DNA from: Ralstonia insidiosa
Lineage (GTDB): Bacteria; Pseudomonadota; Gammaproteobacteria; Burkholderiales; Burkholderiaceae
Direction of reading: 5' to 3'
Assembly (NCBI RefSeq): GCF_008801405.1
Contig: NZ_VZPV01000001.1
Location: 1,860,001 to 1,924,000, forward strand
Length of the DNA: 64,000 nt
This document shows, in pieces, positions 26,830 to 35,349 of this stretch (within the stretch, counting starts at the first letter, position 1; each line of letters starts with the position of its first letter). The notes beneath the pieces are model-generated. The model had not been told where the DNA came from, made no database searches, and saw only the letters and a list, made by a program, of their open reading frames with translations. The position numbers and the translations under genes were made by a program.

Positions 26830-27900
26830 ATGAAGCTCACCACAGCACAGCCTGCACGCCATCCGCAGCCGACGACGAAGGCGCTGGCGCTTGCCTACCT
26901 GATGTTCGATCGGCCCGATCTTGAGCAGGCCGAGCGGTTCCTCAACGACTTTGGTCTCGTGACGGTTCAGCGCGACGAGGCAACATTGTTCTTGCGCGGA
27001 ACCGGCCCGGCGCCGTTCTGCTATGTCGTGCGCAAGGCGCCAAAGGCCGCGTTTGCCGGCTTCGGGTTGCAGGTCGCCGGCCGTGCAGCGTTGGATGCCT
27101 TGGCGAAACTGCCTGGGGCATCGACCGTGGAGCCGTCGGGGTGGCCGGGCGGTGGCTTTCGCGTGCGTCTTGTCGATCCGTCGGGGTTCCGCGTCGATGC
27201 CATTGCTGGTCAGGCGTCGACAGCCGAGTTGCCGCACCGCGCACCGTTGCCGCTCAACTCAGCGGATGCCCCCTTGCGCATCAACGAAACCCAGCGGCCA
27301 CCCGTGGGTGCGCCGGAGGTGATTCGCCTCGGGCATGTCGTGTTGGAGCTTGCCGACTTTCAGGCGACGTGCGCTTGGTACACGCAGCACTTCGGTTTCA
27401 TTCCAAGCGACGTCCAGGTGCTGCCGGACGGCTCGCCTGCGGTTGCCTTCATGCGGCTGGATCTGGGCGACACGCCGGCCGATCACCACACGCTCGCGCT
27501 GGCTCAGGGTTTTGTGCCGAAGTACAGCCACAGCGCCTTTGAGCTGATCGATGCCGATGCCGTCGGCATGGGGCATCGCCTGCTGCGTGAGCAGGGGTGG
27601 GAGCACGCCTGGGGGTTGGGCCGGCACATCCTCGGCAGCCAGATCTTCGACTACTGGCAAGACCCGTGGGGCGACAAGCACGAGCACTACTGCGACGGTG
27701 ACCTGTTCACCGCAGAGCAACCGACCGGCATCCACCCCGTGAGCCGCGAGGCCATGTCGCAGTGGGGCCAGTCGATGCCCGCCACGTTCACCAAGCCGAA
27801 GCTGACACCGGCCGCCATTGCGGCGCTCATCCGCAACCTGCGCCGCAGCCCCGACCTGACTTTCCGCAAGCTGGTCACGCTGGCCCGGCTCTTTGCCTGA
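26830..27900 (+). CDS. Type I extradiol (meta-cleavage) ring dioxygenase, VOC fold
   Basis: 356 residues with two VOC domains (about 18-130 and 163-300). The C-terminal domain holds a complete iron triad: H169 in RLGHVVLE, H234 in YSHSAFEL and E285 in KHEHYCDGD. That last stretch matches the family signature around the glutamate ligand. Such enzymes open catechols next to the hydroxyl groups using Fe(II) and O2. The start codon lies 11 bp after the monooxygenase stop; a much longer in-frame extension upstream lies inside the monooxygenase gene and is not used. The tail after residue 300 (QPTGIHPVSREAMSQWG...) is longer than in BphC. The preferred catechol is unknown. Confidence 0.87.
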   Translation: MKLTTAQPARHPQPTTKALALAYLMFDRPDLEQAERFLNDFGLVTVQRDEATLFLRGTGPAPFCYVVRKAPKAAFAGFGLQVAGRAALDALAKLPGASTVEPSGWPGGGFRVRLVDPSGFRVDAIAGQASTAELPHRAPLPLNSADAPLRINETQRPPVGAPEVIRLGHVVLELADFQATCAWYTQHFGFIPSDVQVLPDGSPAVAFMRLDLGDTPADHHTLALAQGFVPKYSHSAFELIDADAVGMGHRLLREQGWEHAWGLGRHILGSQIFDYWQDPWGDKHEHYCDGDLFTAEQPTGIHPVSREAMSQWGQSMPATFTKPKLTPAAIAALIRNLRRSPDLTFRKLVTLARLFA

Positions 27901-27948
27901 GGCAGCGCAAGCGCCTTCAGCTGTCATCCATCCAACGCATTTTTTGCC

Positions 27949-28902
27949 ATGTCTATCAATATCGTTCGCTTCGAATATCAGGGCCAAACTCAATGGGGCG
28001 TGATCCGGGATACCCGCATTACGCCTGTGCCCGGCACCTATGCCACGACGGGCGACTTCGTCCGCAATACAACGCTGGCCGAGCTTGCCGCACTGGACGG
28101 CGAAACGCTGCCTTTGTCAGCGGTGAAGCTCCTGTCTCCGGTCACGCGCAACCAGCAGTTCGTCTGCCAGGGCGCCAATTATCGGCAGCACATGATCGAG
28201 TCCGGCATGGACCCGGACGTGAAGTCGTACAACATGATCTTCACCAAGGCATCGAGCTGCATCGTCCCGGCCGACAGCGACGTGATCAAACCGAAGCGCG
28301 TGCAGTTTCTCGATTACGAGATCGAGCTTGGCCTGGTAATGCGCAAGGCCATTCATGGGGCGGTCGATGTGACCGAAGACAACCTGCACGAGTACGTGGC
28401 CGGCGCGGTGATCGTGAACGACTATTCCGCGCGCGACGTCCAGATCCCGCAGATGCAGTTCTACAAGGGCAAGTCGTTCCGCACATTCGGGCCGGTGGGC
28501 CCGTGGCTGACGCTGCTGGAGCCGCGCGATTTTGCGGCGCTCAGAAGCCTGCAGCTCAAGCTGACCGTCAACGACAAGCTCCGCCAGAACGACACAACGG
28601 CCAACCTCGTCTACGGCCCGGCCGAGACGCTGACCGAGCTGTCCCGCGTGCACGATCTGGAGCCGGGCGATTTGCTGGCCACGGGCACGCCCGCGGGCTG
28701 CGCGTTGTCGATCCCTTCACCCGCCAAGCAGAAGATCGCCGCGATGCTGCCCGAGAAGACGAAGTGGGAGATGTTCCTCAAGGTGCAGGCTGAGCGAACC
28801 CAATACCTGAAGCCGGGCGACGTGGTGGAAGCACGGATCCACTCGTCCGACGGACGGATCGATCTGGGCATGCAGCGCAACCGCATCGTTGCCGAGGAGT
28901 GA
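27949..28902 (+). CDS. Fumarylacetoacetate hydrolase family protein
   Basis: 317 residues. The FAH fold is marked by the divalent-metal ligands E124 and E126 in LDYEIELGLV and D158 in VNDYSARDVQ, and by the later GPAETLTELSRVHDLEPGDLLATGTPAG. Family members hydrolyse C-C bonds in acylpyruvates or hydrate/decarboxylate 2-hydroxy-dienoates made by meta cleavage. In this operon it most likely acts on the ring-fission product or its breakdown product. Compared with classical hydratases it is long, with an insertion near 240-280 (PSPAKQKIAAMLPEKTKWEMFLKVQAER). It lies 48 bp after the dioxygenase gene. Confidence 0.87.
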   Translation: MSINIVRFEYQGQTQWGVIRDTRITPVPGTYATTGDFVRNTTLAELAALDGETLPLSAVKLLSPVTRNQQFVCQGANYRQHMIESGMDPDVKSYNMIFTKASSCIVPADSDVIKPKRVQFLDYEIELGLVMRKAIHGAVDVTEDNLHEYVAGAVIVNDYSARDVQIPQMQFYKGKSFRTFGPVGPWLTLLEPRDFAALRSLQLKLTVNDKLRQNDTTANLVYGPAETLTELSRVHDLEPGDLLATGTPAGCALSIPSPAKQKIAAMLPEKTKWEMFLKVQAERTQYLKPGDVVEARIHSSDGRIDLGMQRNRIVAEE

Positions 28903-28907
28903 GCGCC

Positions 28908-30848
28908 ATGTCCGGTTTTTCCAGCTTGCAGGACGTGGAAGCCGCAGAAGTGCACGGTCTTCCGCCCGATCTTCCGCAGAGCACATACGAGATGATCTGC
29001 CGTGGTGCCAGCCTGAATCCAGAGGCGCCGGCATTGAGCTTCTTTCTGAGTGTCAATGACCACCGCACCCCGCAGACGTGGAGCTATGCGGCGCTTCTTG
29101 CGCGCATCACGCAGATGGCCAATTTCTTTGACAGCATCGGCGTCAAGAAAGATAGCGTGATTGCGTTTGTGCTGCCCAACCTCCCGGAAACGCATTTCGT
29201 GATCTGGGGTGGGCAGGCAGCCGGCATCGTCGCGGCGTTCAATCCGCTGCTTGAAGGGCCCGCGCTTGCCGAGCTGCTCAATGCCGCGGGTGCATCGGTG
29301 CTCGTCACGTTGGCGCCGTTTCCCGGCACCGATACCTGGATCAAGCTGCAGCCGCATTTGCCTTCGATCAAGAGCCTGCGGCACTTGGTGCTGGTGAACC
29401 TGGCTGACCGCGTGCATGGCGCGGCGCAATGTGCGGCGCAAGTGCAAAAGAACGAAGTGCTGCGCTTGCTCGGTCCACAGGGCGTGCATGGCGCTGTCCC
29501 GATGTCGGTGCGCATCCACGATTTCAACAGCGCGGTGCAGGCGCAGCGTGCAGACGGCTTGAACAGTCGGCGGCGCATTGCCGCGGAAGATGCGTCTTCG
29601 TACTTCTGTACGGGCGGCACCACCGGCTTGCCGAAGATCGCGATGCGCACCCACGGCAATGAAGTGGCAAATGCGTGGAGCACGGCGCAGGTGCTGGGCG
29701 ACGGCATCGGCCCCGGCAAGGTGGTGTTTTGCGGCTTGCCGCTGTTCCACGTCAATGGCGTTCTGGTGACCGGGCTGCTGCCGTTCTCCAAGGGCGCGCA
29801 CGTCGTGCTTGGCACCCCGCAGGGCTATCGCGCTGAAGGCGTGATCCAGCGCTTCTGGGAGATCGTCGAGCACCATCGCGTGAACTTCTTCAGCGGCGTG
29901 CCGACGCTCTACGCCTCGCTGCTTCAGGTGCCCGTTGGCGGGCGGGATGTGGGGTCGCTCGAATACGGCCTATGCGGCGCCGCGCCCATGCCCATCGAAG
30001 TGTTCCGCCGCTTTCAGGAGCAGACGGGTATCAAGATCCTCGAGGGCTATGGGCTGACCGAAGCGACGTGTGTGAGCAGCGTCAGCCCGCCGCTGGGCGA
30101 GCGCCGTCTTGGCTCCATCGGCCTGCGCGTGCCCGCGCAGCAGATGAAGGCCGTTGTGTTGGGCGAGGGCGGCGAGTACCTGCGGGATTGTGTTGCCGAT
30201 GAAGTCGGCGTGCTCGTGGTGTCAGGGCCGAATGTCTTCGCGGGCTACCGCCAGGCGGAGCAGAACGCGGGCCTCTGGGTCGATACGGGCGATGGCCAGC
30301 GCTGGCTCAATACCGGTGATCTGGCGCGGCAGGACGAACAAGGCTACTTCTGGCTCACGGGCCGCAAGAAGGAGCTGATCATCCGGGGCGGCCACAACAT
30401 CGATCCGCTCACCATCGAAGCACCGCTGCATCGTCACCCGGCAGTGCAGATTGCCGCTGCCGTTGGGCGTCCGGATGTGCACGCGGGCGAACTGCCGGTT
30501 GCGTACGTGCAACTGCGTGCTGGTGCGTCTGCCACGGAAGCCGATTTGCTGGCCTTCCTGAAGGCGGAGATTGCCGAACGTGCGGCGCTGCCCCGGCAGG
30601 TCAACATCATTGAAATGATGCCCCTGACTGCGGTGGGCAAGATCTTCAAGCCCGCACTGAAGCACCGCGAAACGCGTGAAGCCCTGTCTGCGGCACTCAG
30701 TGATGCGGGTATCGCGTTTGACGCGCTGGATGTGGCCGAGGACAAGTCGAGAGGCCTCGTTGCGTCGGTCAAGCTTGATGCATCGGCGTCGATTGCCGCC
30801 GCGCGTGAAGTGCTTGGCCGCTTTCCATTTCCCTTTTCCGTCAATTGA
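28908..30848 (+). CDS. Acyl-CoA synthetase (AMP-dependent, ANL superfamily)
   Basis: 646 residues. The P-loop-like AMP motif is YFCTGGTTGLPKIAMRTHGN (about 235-255), the A5 motif is GYGLTEATC, the A7/A8 region is WLNTGDLARQDEQGYFWLTGRKKELIIRGG, and the adenylation lysine lies in AVGKIFKP near residue 580. It activates a carboxylic acid to its CoA thioester in the cytoplasm. Start ATG 28908 is 8 bases after GAGGAG, just past the FAH gene. In this operon it either activates the aromatic acid before hydroxylation or activates a fatty or dicarboxylic side chain released by ring cleavage. The length of about 646 exceeds most benzoate-type ligases (about 540) owing to an N-terminal extension and a C-terminal tail. 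Confidence 0.88.
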   Translation: MSGFSSLQDVEAAEVHGLPPDLPQSTYEMICRGASLNPEAPALSFFLSVNDHRTPQTWSYAALLARITQMANFFDSIGVKKDSVIAFVLPNLPETHFVIWGGQAAGIVAAFNPLLEGPALAELLNAAGASVLVTLAPFPGTDTWIKLQPHLPSIKSLRHLVLVNLADRVHGAAQCAAQVQKNEVLRLLGPQGVHGAVPMSVRIHDFNSAVQAQRADGLNSRRRIAAEDASSYFCTGGTTGLPKIAMRTHGNEVANAWSTAQVLGDGIGPGKVVFCGLPLFHVNGVLVTGLLPFSKGAHVVLGTPQGYRAEGVIQRFWEIVEHHRVNFFSGVPTLYASLLQVPVGGRDVGSLEYGLCGAAPMPIEVFRRFQEQTGIKILEGYGLTEATCVSSVSPPLGERRLGSIGLRVPAQQMKAVVLGEGGEYLRDCVADEVGVLVVSGPNVFAGYRQAEQNAGLWVDTGDGQRWLNTGDLARQDEQGYFWLTGRKKELIIRGGHNIDPLTIEAPLHRHPAVQIAAAVGRPDVHAGELPVAYVQLRAGASATEADLLAFLKAEIAERAALPRQVNIIEMMPLTAVGKIFKPALKHRETREALSAALSDAGIAFDALDVAEDKSRGLVASVKLDASASIAAAREVLGRFPFPFSVN

Positions 30849-30997
30849 AGCGCGGTTGAGCCGAGCGTTCTGACGCATCCGACCGAAGGAGGAATTCCTC
30901 GCCTGCCCACCACCGCGTGAGCGGGCGCAGTGCCCCGCGCCGCATGGCGGCGCATTCCTGCAGTTGCAGTTCCTACATTAGAAAAATCGGAGACAAC

Positions 30998-31723
30998 ATG
31001 AAGTACTCACGCGCGGCAATGCTCTTGTCGATCGCGGCGACCTCGTTCGCCCATGCGCAGTCAGCAGGGCAGTGGGTCGTCAACGCAGGCTGGATGCATC
31101 TTGCCCCTCAAGATTCCAGCCAACCGCTGACGGTGAATGCACTCGGGCAATCGGCCGTGGTGCCCGGCAGCGGGTCGACGCTGGCCAACGCCAACACCTT
31201 CGCACTCACCACGCGGTACTTCGTCACTGACCATGTGGCGCTCGAAACCGTGCTCGGCATTCCACCCAAGCTCCACCTGAACGGGACCGGCACGCTGGCG
31301 TCTGTCGGGGAGATGGGCACAGCGCGGGCATGGAGTCCGGCCGCGCAAGTGCAATACCACTTTGGCGAGCCGACCGCGCGTGTCAGACCGTATCTCGGCG
31401 CCGGGCTTGCCTATGTCTGGTATCGCGATATCGAGTTGAGCCGGCCGTTGGCAACCGGGCAGATTCTCGCCTCGCCAGCGACTGGCTCCATGCTGGTCGG
31501 CCCGACCACGGCATCGCTCAGCAAGTCGTTTGCCCCAATCGTCAATGCAGGCCTGACGTACAACATCGACGCCCATTGGTCGATTGGTGCGTCGGTGTCG
31601 TACATGTGGCTATCCACCACGGCGACGCTGACGACGCAGGCACCGGTTGGCACCGTGACGACGACATCGAAGGTGCGGATCAACCCGTTGGCGAGCTTTC
31701 TGTCGGTGGGGTACCAGTTTTAA
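30998..31723 (+). CDS. OmpW-family outer-membrane porin
   Basis: 241 residues. Signal peptide (MKYSRAAMLLSIAATSFAHA) is followed by an eight-stranded barrel pattern with VNAGWMHLAPQDSS, the OmpW-typical DHVALETVLGIPPKLHLNG, AQVQYHFGEPTARVRPYLGAGLAY and a C-terminal aromatic residue (SVGYQF) required for outer-membrane assembly. OmpW/AlkL-type barrels pass small hydrophobic compounds to the periplasm. It lies 149 bp after the acyl-CoA synthetase on the same strand, so uptake of the aromatic or aliphatic substrate of this operon is a reasonable role. It has its own ribosome site (CGGAGA). Confidence 0.88.
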   Translation: MKYSRAAMLLSIAATSFAHAQSAGQWVVNAGWMHLAPQDSSQPLTVNALGQSAVVPGSGSTLANANTFALTTRYFVTDHVALETVLGIPPKLHLNGTGTLASVGEMGTARAWSPAAQVQYHFGEPTARVRPYLGAGLAYVWYRDIELSRPLATGQILASPATGSMLVGPTTASLSKSFAPIVNAGLTYNIDAHWSIGASVSYMWLSTTATLTTQAPVGTVTTTSKVRINPLASFLSVGYQF

Positions 31724-31977
31724 CGGCGACATGTGTGCCGATGCACGATGACGACCCGATCGCATACGGATGCGTCGCCGCCGATGTTGCAGCGAGCAGC
31801 ATCTAGGTGGTCTGCCACGTGGAGGCGTGCCCTGAGGCCGCCTCCACGGTCTGCCCGTGGCGCGGCAAGAACGTGGCGTAGTCGGGCAGGGAAGATTGAT
31901 AACCAAAGAACATCAATCGTTTCGAAAATTGCACTTCTCGTTTGTCAGTCTCCCGGCGAACATTGCCAAAACCACAA

Positions 31978-32005
31978 ACGCCGTTCAACGGCGTATTCTT
32001 TTTTT
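31978..32005 (+). terminator. Intrinsic terminator-like hairpin just ahead of the MFS start
   Basis: ACGCCG, 5-base loop, CGGCGT (31978... to about 31994) followed by a T-rich run (TATTCTTTTTTT) ends only about 20 bp before the MFS start codon. The run of T overlaps the upstream side of the SD region. It may end OmpW transcription or attenuate the MFS gene. The remaining gap from 31724 is AT-rich from 31890 to 31930 and holds no gene I can support. Confidence 0.6.
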
Positions 32006-32025
32006 GGCTTCCAGGAGACACCTCG

Positions 32026-33321
32026 ATGCACCCCCCGTCCAGCCTTTCGACCGGGCAATCCAAGGCCGCTGCGGTCTTCCGCGTTACCGCCGGGAATTTC
32101 CTGGAGCAGTTCGACTTCTTCCTGTTCGGCTTCTACGCCACGCAGATTGCCAATGTCTTCTTTCCCACCGAAAGCGAGTTCGCCTCGCTGATGATGACGT
32201 TCGCTGTTTTTGGCGCCGGGTTCCTCATGCGGCCGCTGGGCGCGGTCGTGCTGGGTGCGTACATTGACGACGTCGGCCGCCGCAAGGGGCTCATCGTCAC
32301 GCTGTCCATCATGGCAAGCGGGACCGTGCTGATCGCGTTCGTTCCTGGCTACGCCACGATCGGCCTCCTGGCACCGGCACTCGTGTTGCTGGGGCGTCTG
32401 CTGCAGGGGTTCTCGGCGGGCGCGGAGCTGGGTGGCGTATCGGTCTATCTGGCCGAGATGGCAACGCCCGGCCGCAAGGGTTTCTTCACGAGCTGGCAGT
32501 CCGCCAGCCAGCAGGTGGCGATCGTCGTGGCGGCAGGCCTGGGCTTTGCGCTCAACCAATGGCTGAGCGCACCGGCCATTGCCGCATGGGGATGGCGCGT
32601 GCCGTTCTTCGTCGGTTGCATGATCGTGCCGTTCATTTTCGTGCTGCGCCGCAATCTTGAGGAAACGCAGGAGTTCAAGGCGCGCAAGCATCGTCCGAGC
32701 ATGAAAGACGTATTCGGTACGCTGGTGCAAAACTGGGGCGTCGTCATCGCCGGCATGATGCTGGTGGCGATGACCACGACGAGCTTCTACCTCATCACCG
32801 TCTATGCGCCGACATTCGGCAAAACGGTGTTGCATCTGAGCACGGCCGACAGCCTGCTCGTCACGCTCTGCGTGGGGGTATCGAACTTCGTGTGGTTGCC
32901 GATTGGCGGTGCGCTCTCCGACAGGATCGGCCGTCGGCCGCTGCTGATCGGCATGACGGTGCTGACCATTGCTACCGCCTATCCGGCGCTTTCGTTCCTC
33001 GCTCACGCGCCGAGCTTCATGAACATGCTGCTCGTGCTGCTGTGGCTGTCGTTCATGTACGGCATCTACAATGGCGCGATGGTCGTTGCGCTCACGGAAG
33101 TGATGCCCGTGCAGGTGCGCGTGGCTGGGTTCTCGCTTGCCTATAGCCTTGCCACGGCCGTGTTTGGCGGCTTTACCCCCGCCATCTCGACGGCTGCCAT
33201 TCACATGACGGGCGACAAGGCGGCCCCTGGCTACTGGATGAGTTTTGCCGCCGTGTGCGCTCTCCTGGCGACGTTGACGCTTTATCGCCGCCGCGCGGTG
33301 ACGCTGGCTCCGGCACACTGA
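32026..33321 (+). CDS. MFS citrate/tricarballylate-type proton symporter (MHS family)
   Basis: 431 residues and 12 membrane helices. The stretch FRVTAGNFLEQFDFFLFGFYATQIANVFFP at the start of the protein and DDVGRRKGLIVTLS after helix 2 are typical of the metabolite:H+ symporter (MHS) family, where CitA/CitH (citrate) and TcuC (tricarballylate) are the closest characterised members. It imports a di- or tricarboxylate with protons through the inner membrane. ATG 32026 follows AGGAGA and removes 28 residues present in a longer frame. It is followed by a periplasmic binding protein on the same strand and a LysR regulator on the other. The exact acid is unknown. Confidence 0.87.
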   Translation: MHPPSSLSTGQSKAAAVFRVTAGNFLEQFDFFLFGFYATQIANVFFPTESEFASLMMTFAVFGAGFLMRPLGAVVLGAYIDDVGRRKGLIVTLSIMASGTVLIAFVPGYATIGLLAPALVLLGRLLQGFSAGAELGGVSVYLAEMATPGRKGFFTSWQSASQQVAIVVAAGLGFALNQWLSAPAIAAWGWRVPFFVGCMIVPFIFVLRRNLEETQEFKARKHRPSMKDVFGTLVQNWGVVIAGMMLVAMTTTSFYLITVYAPTFGKTVLHLSTADSLLVTLCVGVSNFVWLPIGGALSDRIGRRPLLIGMTVLTIATAYPALSFLAHAPSFMNMLLVLLWLSFMYGIYNGAMVVALTEVMPVQVRVAGFSLAYSLATAVFGGFTPAISTAAIHMTGDKAAPGYWMSFAAVCALLATLTLYRRRAVTLAPAH

Positions 33322-33364
33322 CGCACAGCACGTTCCGCATGTTCATAAACTCGTACGACCTGGC

Positions 33365-34159
33365 ATGACCCTCACCATGAAGACTCTGTTTCTGAAACTG
33401 TGTGCAGCCGCACTCGTCGCAACCTCGGCAGTTGCAGCCCCCGTCCATGCAGCCGAGCTGTACGTCATGAGCTCCGGTGGCTTTACCGCAGCCTATAAGG
33501 TTCTCGGCCCGAAGTTCGCAGCACAGACGGGCAATACGCTCAACACTGCGCTTGGACCCTCGATGGGCAAGTCGCCCGAAGCGATTCCGAATCGGCTTGC
33601 GCGCGGTGAGCCGGCAGACGCCGTCATCATGGTCGGCTACGCACTCGACGATCTGATCAAGCAAGGCAAGGTGATCCCAGATTCGCGTGTGGAGCTGGCC
33701 GACTCGCGCATCGGCATGGTGGTGCGCGAAGGCGCGGCCAAGCCCGATATCAGCTCGCCCGAGGGGCTCAAGCAAGTGCTGCTGCATGCCAAGTCGATTG
33801 CCTATTCTGACAGCGCAAGCGGCGTCTATATCGAGCGCGAGCTGTTTAAGAAGCTTGGCATTGAAGAGCAGGTCAAGGCGAAGGCGAAGATGATCCCGCG
33901 CATTCCGGTGGCGTCGGTGGTGGCCACCGGCGACTACGAAATCGGCTTCCAGCAAGTGAGCGAGTTGCTGCCGGTGCAGGGTGCCGCCTTCGTCGGAAAG
34001 ATTCCGGAGTCGCTGCAGTCGGTCACGCGCTTTGCTGCGGGCATCCCCGTTGGTGCACAGCATCCGAAGGAAGCCAAGGCGCTTCTCGATTATCTTGCTT
34101 CGCCCGGGGCGCAGCCCGACGTGAAATCGACTGGCCTGGATTCCGTACCTGCACATTGA
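33365..34159 (+). CDS. Periplasmic substrate-binding protein, ModA-like, without ABC partners
   Basis: 264 residues. Signal peptide (KTLFLKLCAAALVATSAVAAPVHA) and a mature two-lobe binding fold: AELYVMSSGGFTAAYKVLGPKFAAQTG, then SRIGMVVREGAAKPDISSPEGLKQVL and the SIAYSDSASGVYIERELFKKLGI hinge-side segment. The fold is the type II molybdate/sulfate class. No ABC permease or ATPase is encoded nearby. The gene lies 43 bp after the citrate-type symporter and next to a LysR gene, which hints at carboxylate sensing or delivery rather than molybdate transport. A second ATG at 33377 is equally possible. Confidence 0.8.
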   Translation: MTLTMKTLFLKLCAAALVATSAVAAPVHAAELYVMSSGGFTAAYKVLGPKFAAQTGNTLNTALGPSMGKSPEAIPNRLARGEPADAVIMVGYALDDLIKQGKVIPDSRVELADSRIGMVVREGAAKPDISSPEGLKQVLLHAKSIAYSDSASGVYIERELFKKLGIEEQVKAKAKMIPRIPVASVVATGDYEIGFQQVSELLPVQGAAFVGKIPESLQSVTRFAAGIPVGAQHPKEAKALLDYLASPGAQPDVKSTGLDSVPAH

Positions 34160-34189
34160 AGCCGGGTCCGCACGTACAGTGGATTCGCG

Positions 34190-35107
34190 CTACGCATCGC
34201 TTCTTGTGGTGCTGGCGCGCTTCGCTTCAATGATCATTCGGTGAAACGCTTCTGCGGCGGGTGTCAGCGGTCGCCCGCGCCGTCTCACGATGCCCACGCG
34301 TCGTTTCACCACTGGTTCGACAAGCGGGACGCTCGTGAGGATAGGGTGATCATGCCCTGGCATGGCCATCGATGGCACCGCGGCAACACCAAGCCCCGCT
34401 TCAACCAACCCCAGCATGGTCGTGACGTGCCGCGTCTCGCATACGCTTGGCGCAGGCGGTGCCACGGCCGACAGCGCCTGATCGAGCAGCAGGCGGTTGC
34501 CGGACGTCTTGTCCACCGACACGTAATCGTGCGCGTAAAGCTCGTTCCACGTTACCCGCTTCTTTCGGGCGAGCGGGTGATCGCGCCGGCAGGCGGCAAC
34601 AAACCGCTCCTGCAGCAGCATCTTGAATTCGATCTCGGGCTCCTGGCTGCCCATAAAACTCACGCCAAAATCTGCCTCACCGCTGATGACTGCACCCAGC
34701 ACTTCGTTCGCGCTCGCATCGATCAGCTTGACTCGGATGCGTGGAAAGCGGCGGTGATAGGTCGCAATCAGGTTCGGCAGAAAGTAATAGGCCACGGACG
34801 GCACGCACGCGATGGTCACGTGCCCCAGGCGGCTCGATGAAATATCGCGGATACCCAGCAGCGCGACGTCGAGATCGTCGAGTAGTTGTTCGGCACTGCG
34901 GGCAAACACGCGCCCGACCGTGGTGAGCGTGACGCTGCGTGTGGTGCGTTCAAACAGGGGCACGCCCAGCGCGCTTTCGAGCTTGTCGATCCGACGGCTC
35001 AACGCGGGCTGCGAAATGCTGATCGCCTCGGCGGCCTTTCGGAAGTTGCCCAACTCCACCACCGCGCGAAACGCCTGCAAGTCCGTCAAATCAAAGTTGA
35101 TACCCAC
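34190..35107 (-). CDS. LysR-type transcriptional regulator (GTG start)
   Basis: 305 residues. HTH with AAEAISISQPALSRRIDKLESALGVPLFERTTRSVTLT, then a substrate-binding domain containing YFLPNLIATYHRRFPRIRVKLID. Start is GTG at 35107, preceded by GGGAGG with an 8-base gap. It is convergent with the binding-protein gene (30-bp gap) and is the only regulator near the citrate-type transporter, so it probably controls that unit; it belongs to the group including CynR/CbbR-like and tricarballylate regulators. A 14-bp perfect palindrome lies 37 bp upstream (35144-35157). Confidence 0.87.
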   Translation of the reverse strand: MGINFDLTDLQAFRAVVELGNFRKAAEAISISQPALSRRIDKLESALGVPLFERTTRSVTLTTVGRVFARSAEQLLDDLDVALLGIRDISSSRLGHVTIACVPSVAYYFLPNLIATYHRRFPRIRVKLIDASANEVLGAVISGEADFGVSFMGSQEPEIEFKMLLQERFVAACRRDHPLARKKRVTWNELYAHDYVSVDKTSGNRLLLDQALSAVAPPAPSVCETRHVTTMLGLVEAGLGVAAVPSMAMPGHDHPILTSVPLVEPVVKRRVGIVRRRGRPLTPAAEAFHRMIIEAKRASTTRSDA

Positions 35108-35143
35108 CGGCTAGCCTCCCCATCTCAGATGCGGAGCATTTTG

Positions 35144-35157
35144 CGTGATTTATCACG
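35144..35157. promoter_or_regulatory. 14-bp palindrome upstream of the LysR gene
   Basis: CGTGAT-TT-ATCACG, a perfect inverted repeat in an AT-rich stretch, 37 bp ahead of the GTG at 35107. It is well placed for autoregulation. The rest of the gap 35108-35349 is GC-rich with no gene I can support. Confidence 0.45.
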
Positions 35158-35349
35158 TGGGTGACACGTATCCAGCGGCAACGGGCAGATGTCGCGCAGC
35201 TTGCTGCTGTGTGCCGATGGCGGCGGAAACACCGGAGGCGGTACGCCCAGCCTGCCGCCTAGCGCCGCCCAGTGCCGCGCTCGTGGCGAAGACGGGCAAG
35301 CCTTCGCGCGTGCTCGCCGGCTTGGGGCCTGGGTTCGGGCCATGCGAGG

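Noticed and set aside
25161..26843. 560-codon open frame on the minus strand opposite the monooxygenase
   Set aside because: Antisense shadow of a gene with clear FAD motifs; composition is H/R/Q-rich and without any motif.
31945..33318. 457-codon open frame on the minus strand opposite the MFS gene
   Set aside because: Antisense shadow: Q/H/R-rich translation, no hydrophobic segments or motifs, while the plus strand encodes a full 12-helix MFS protein.
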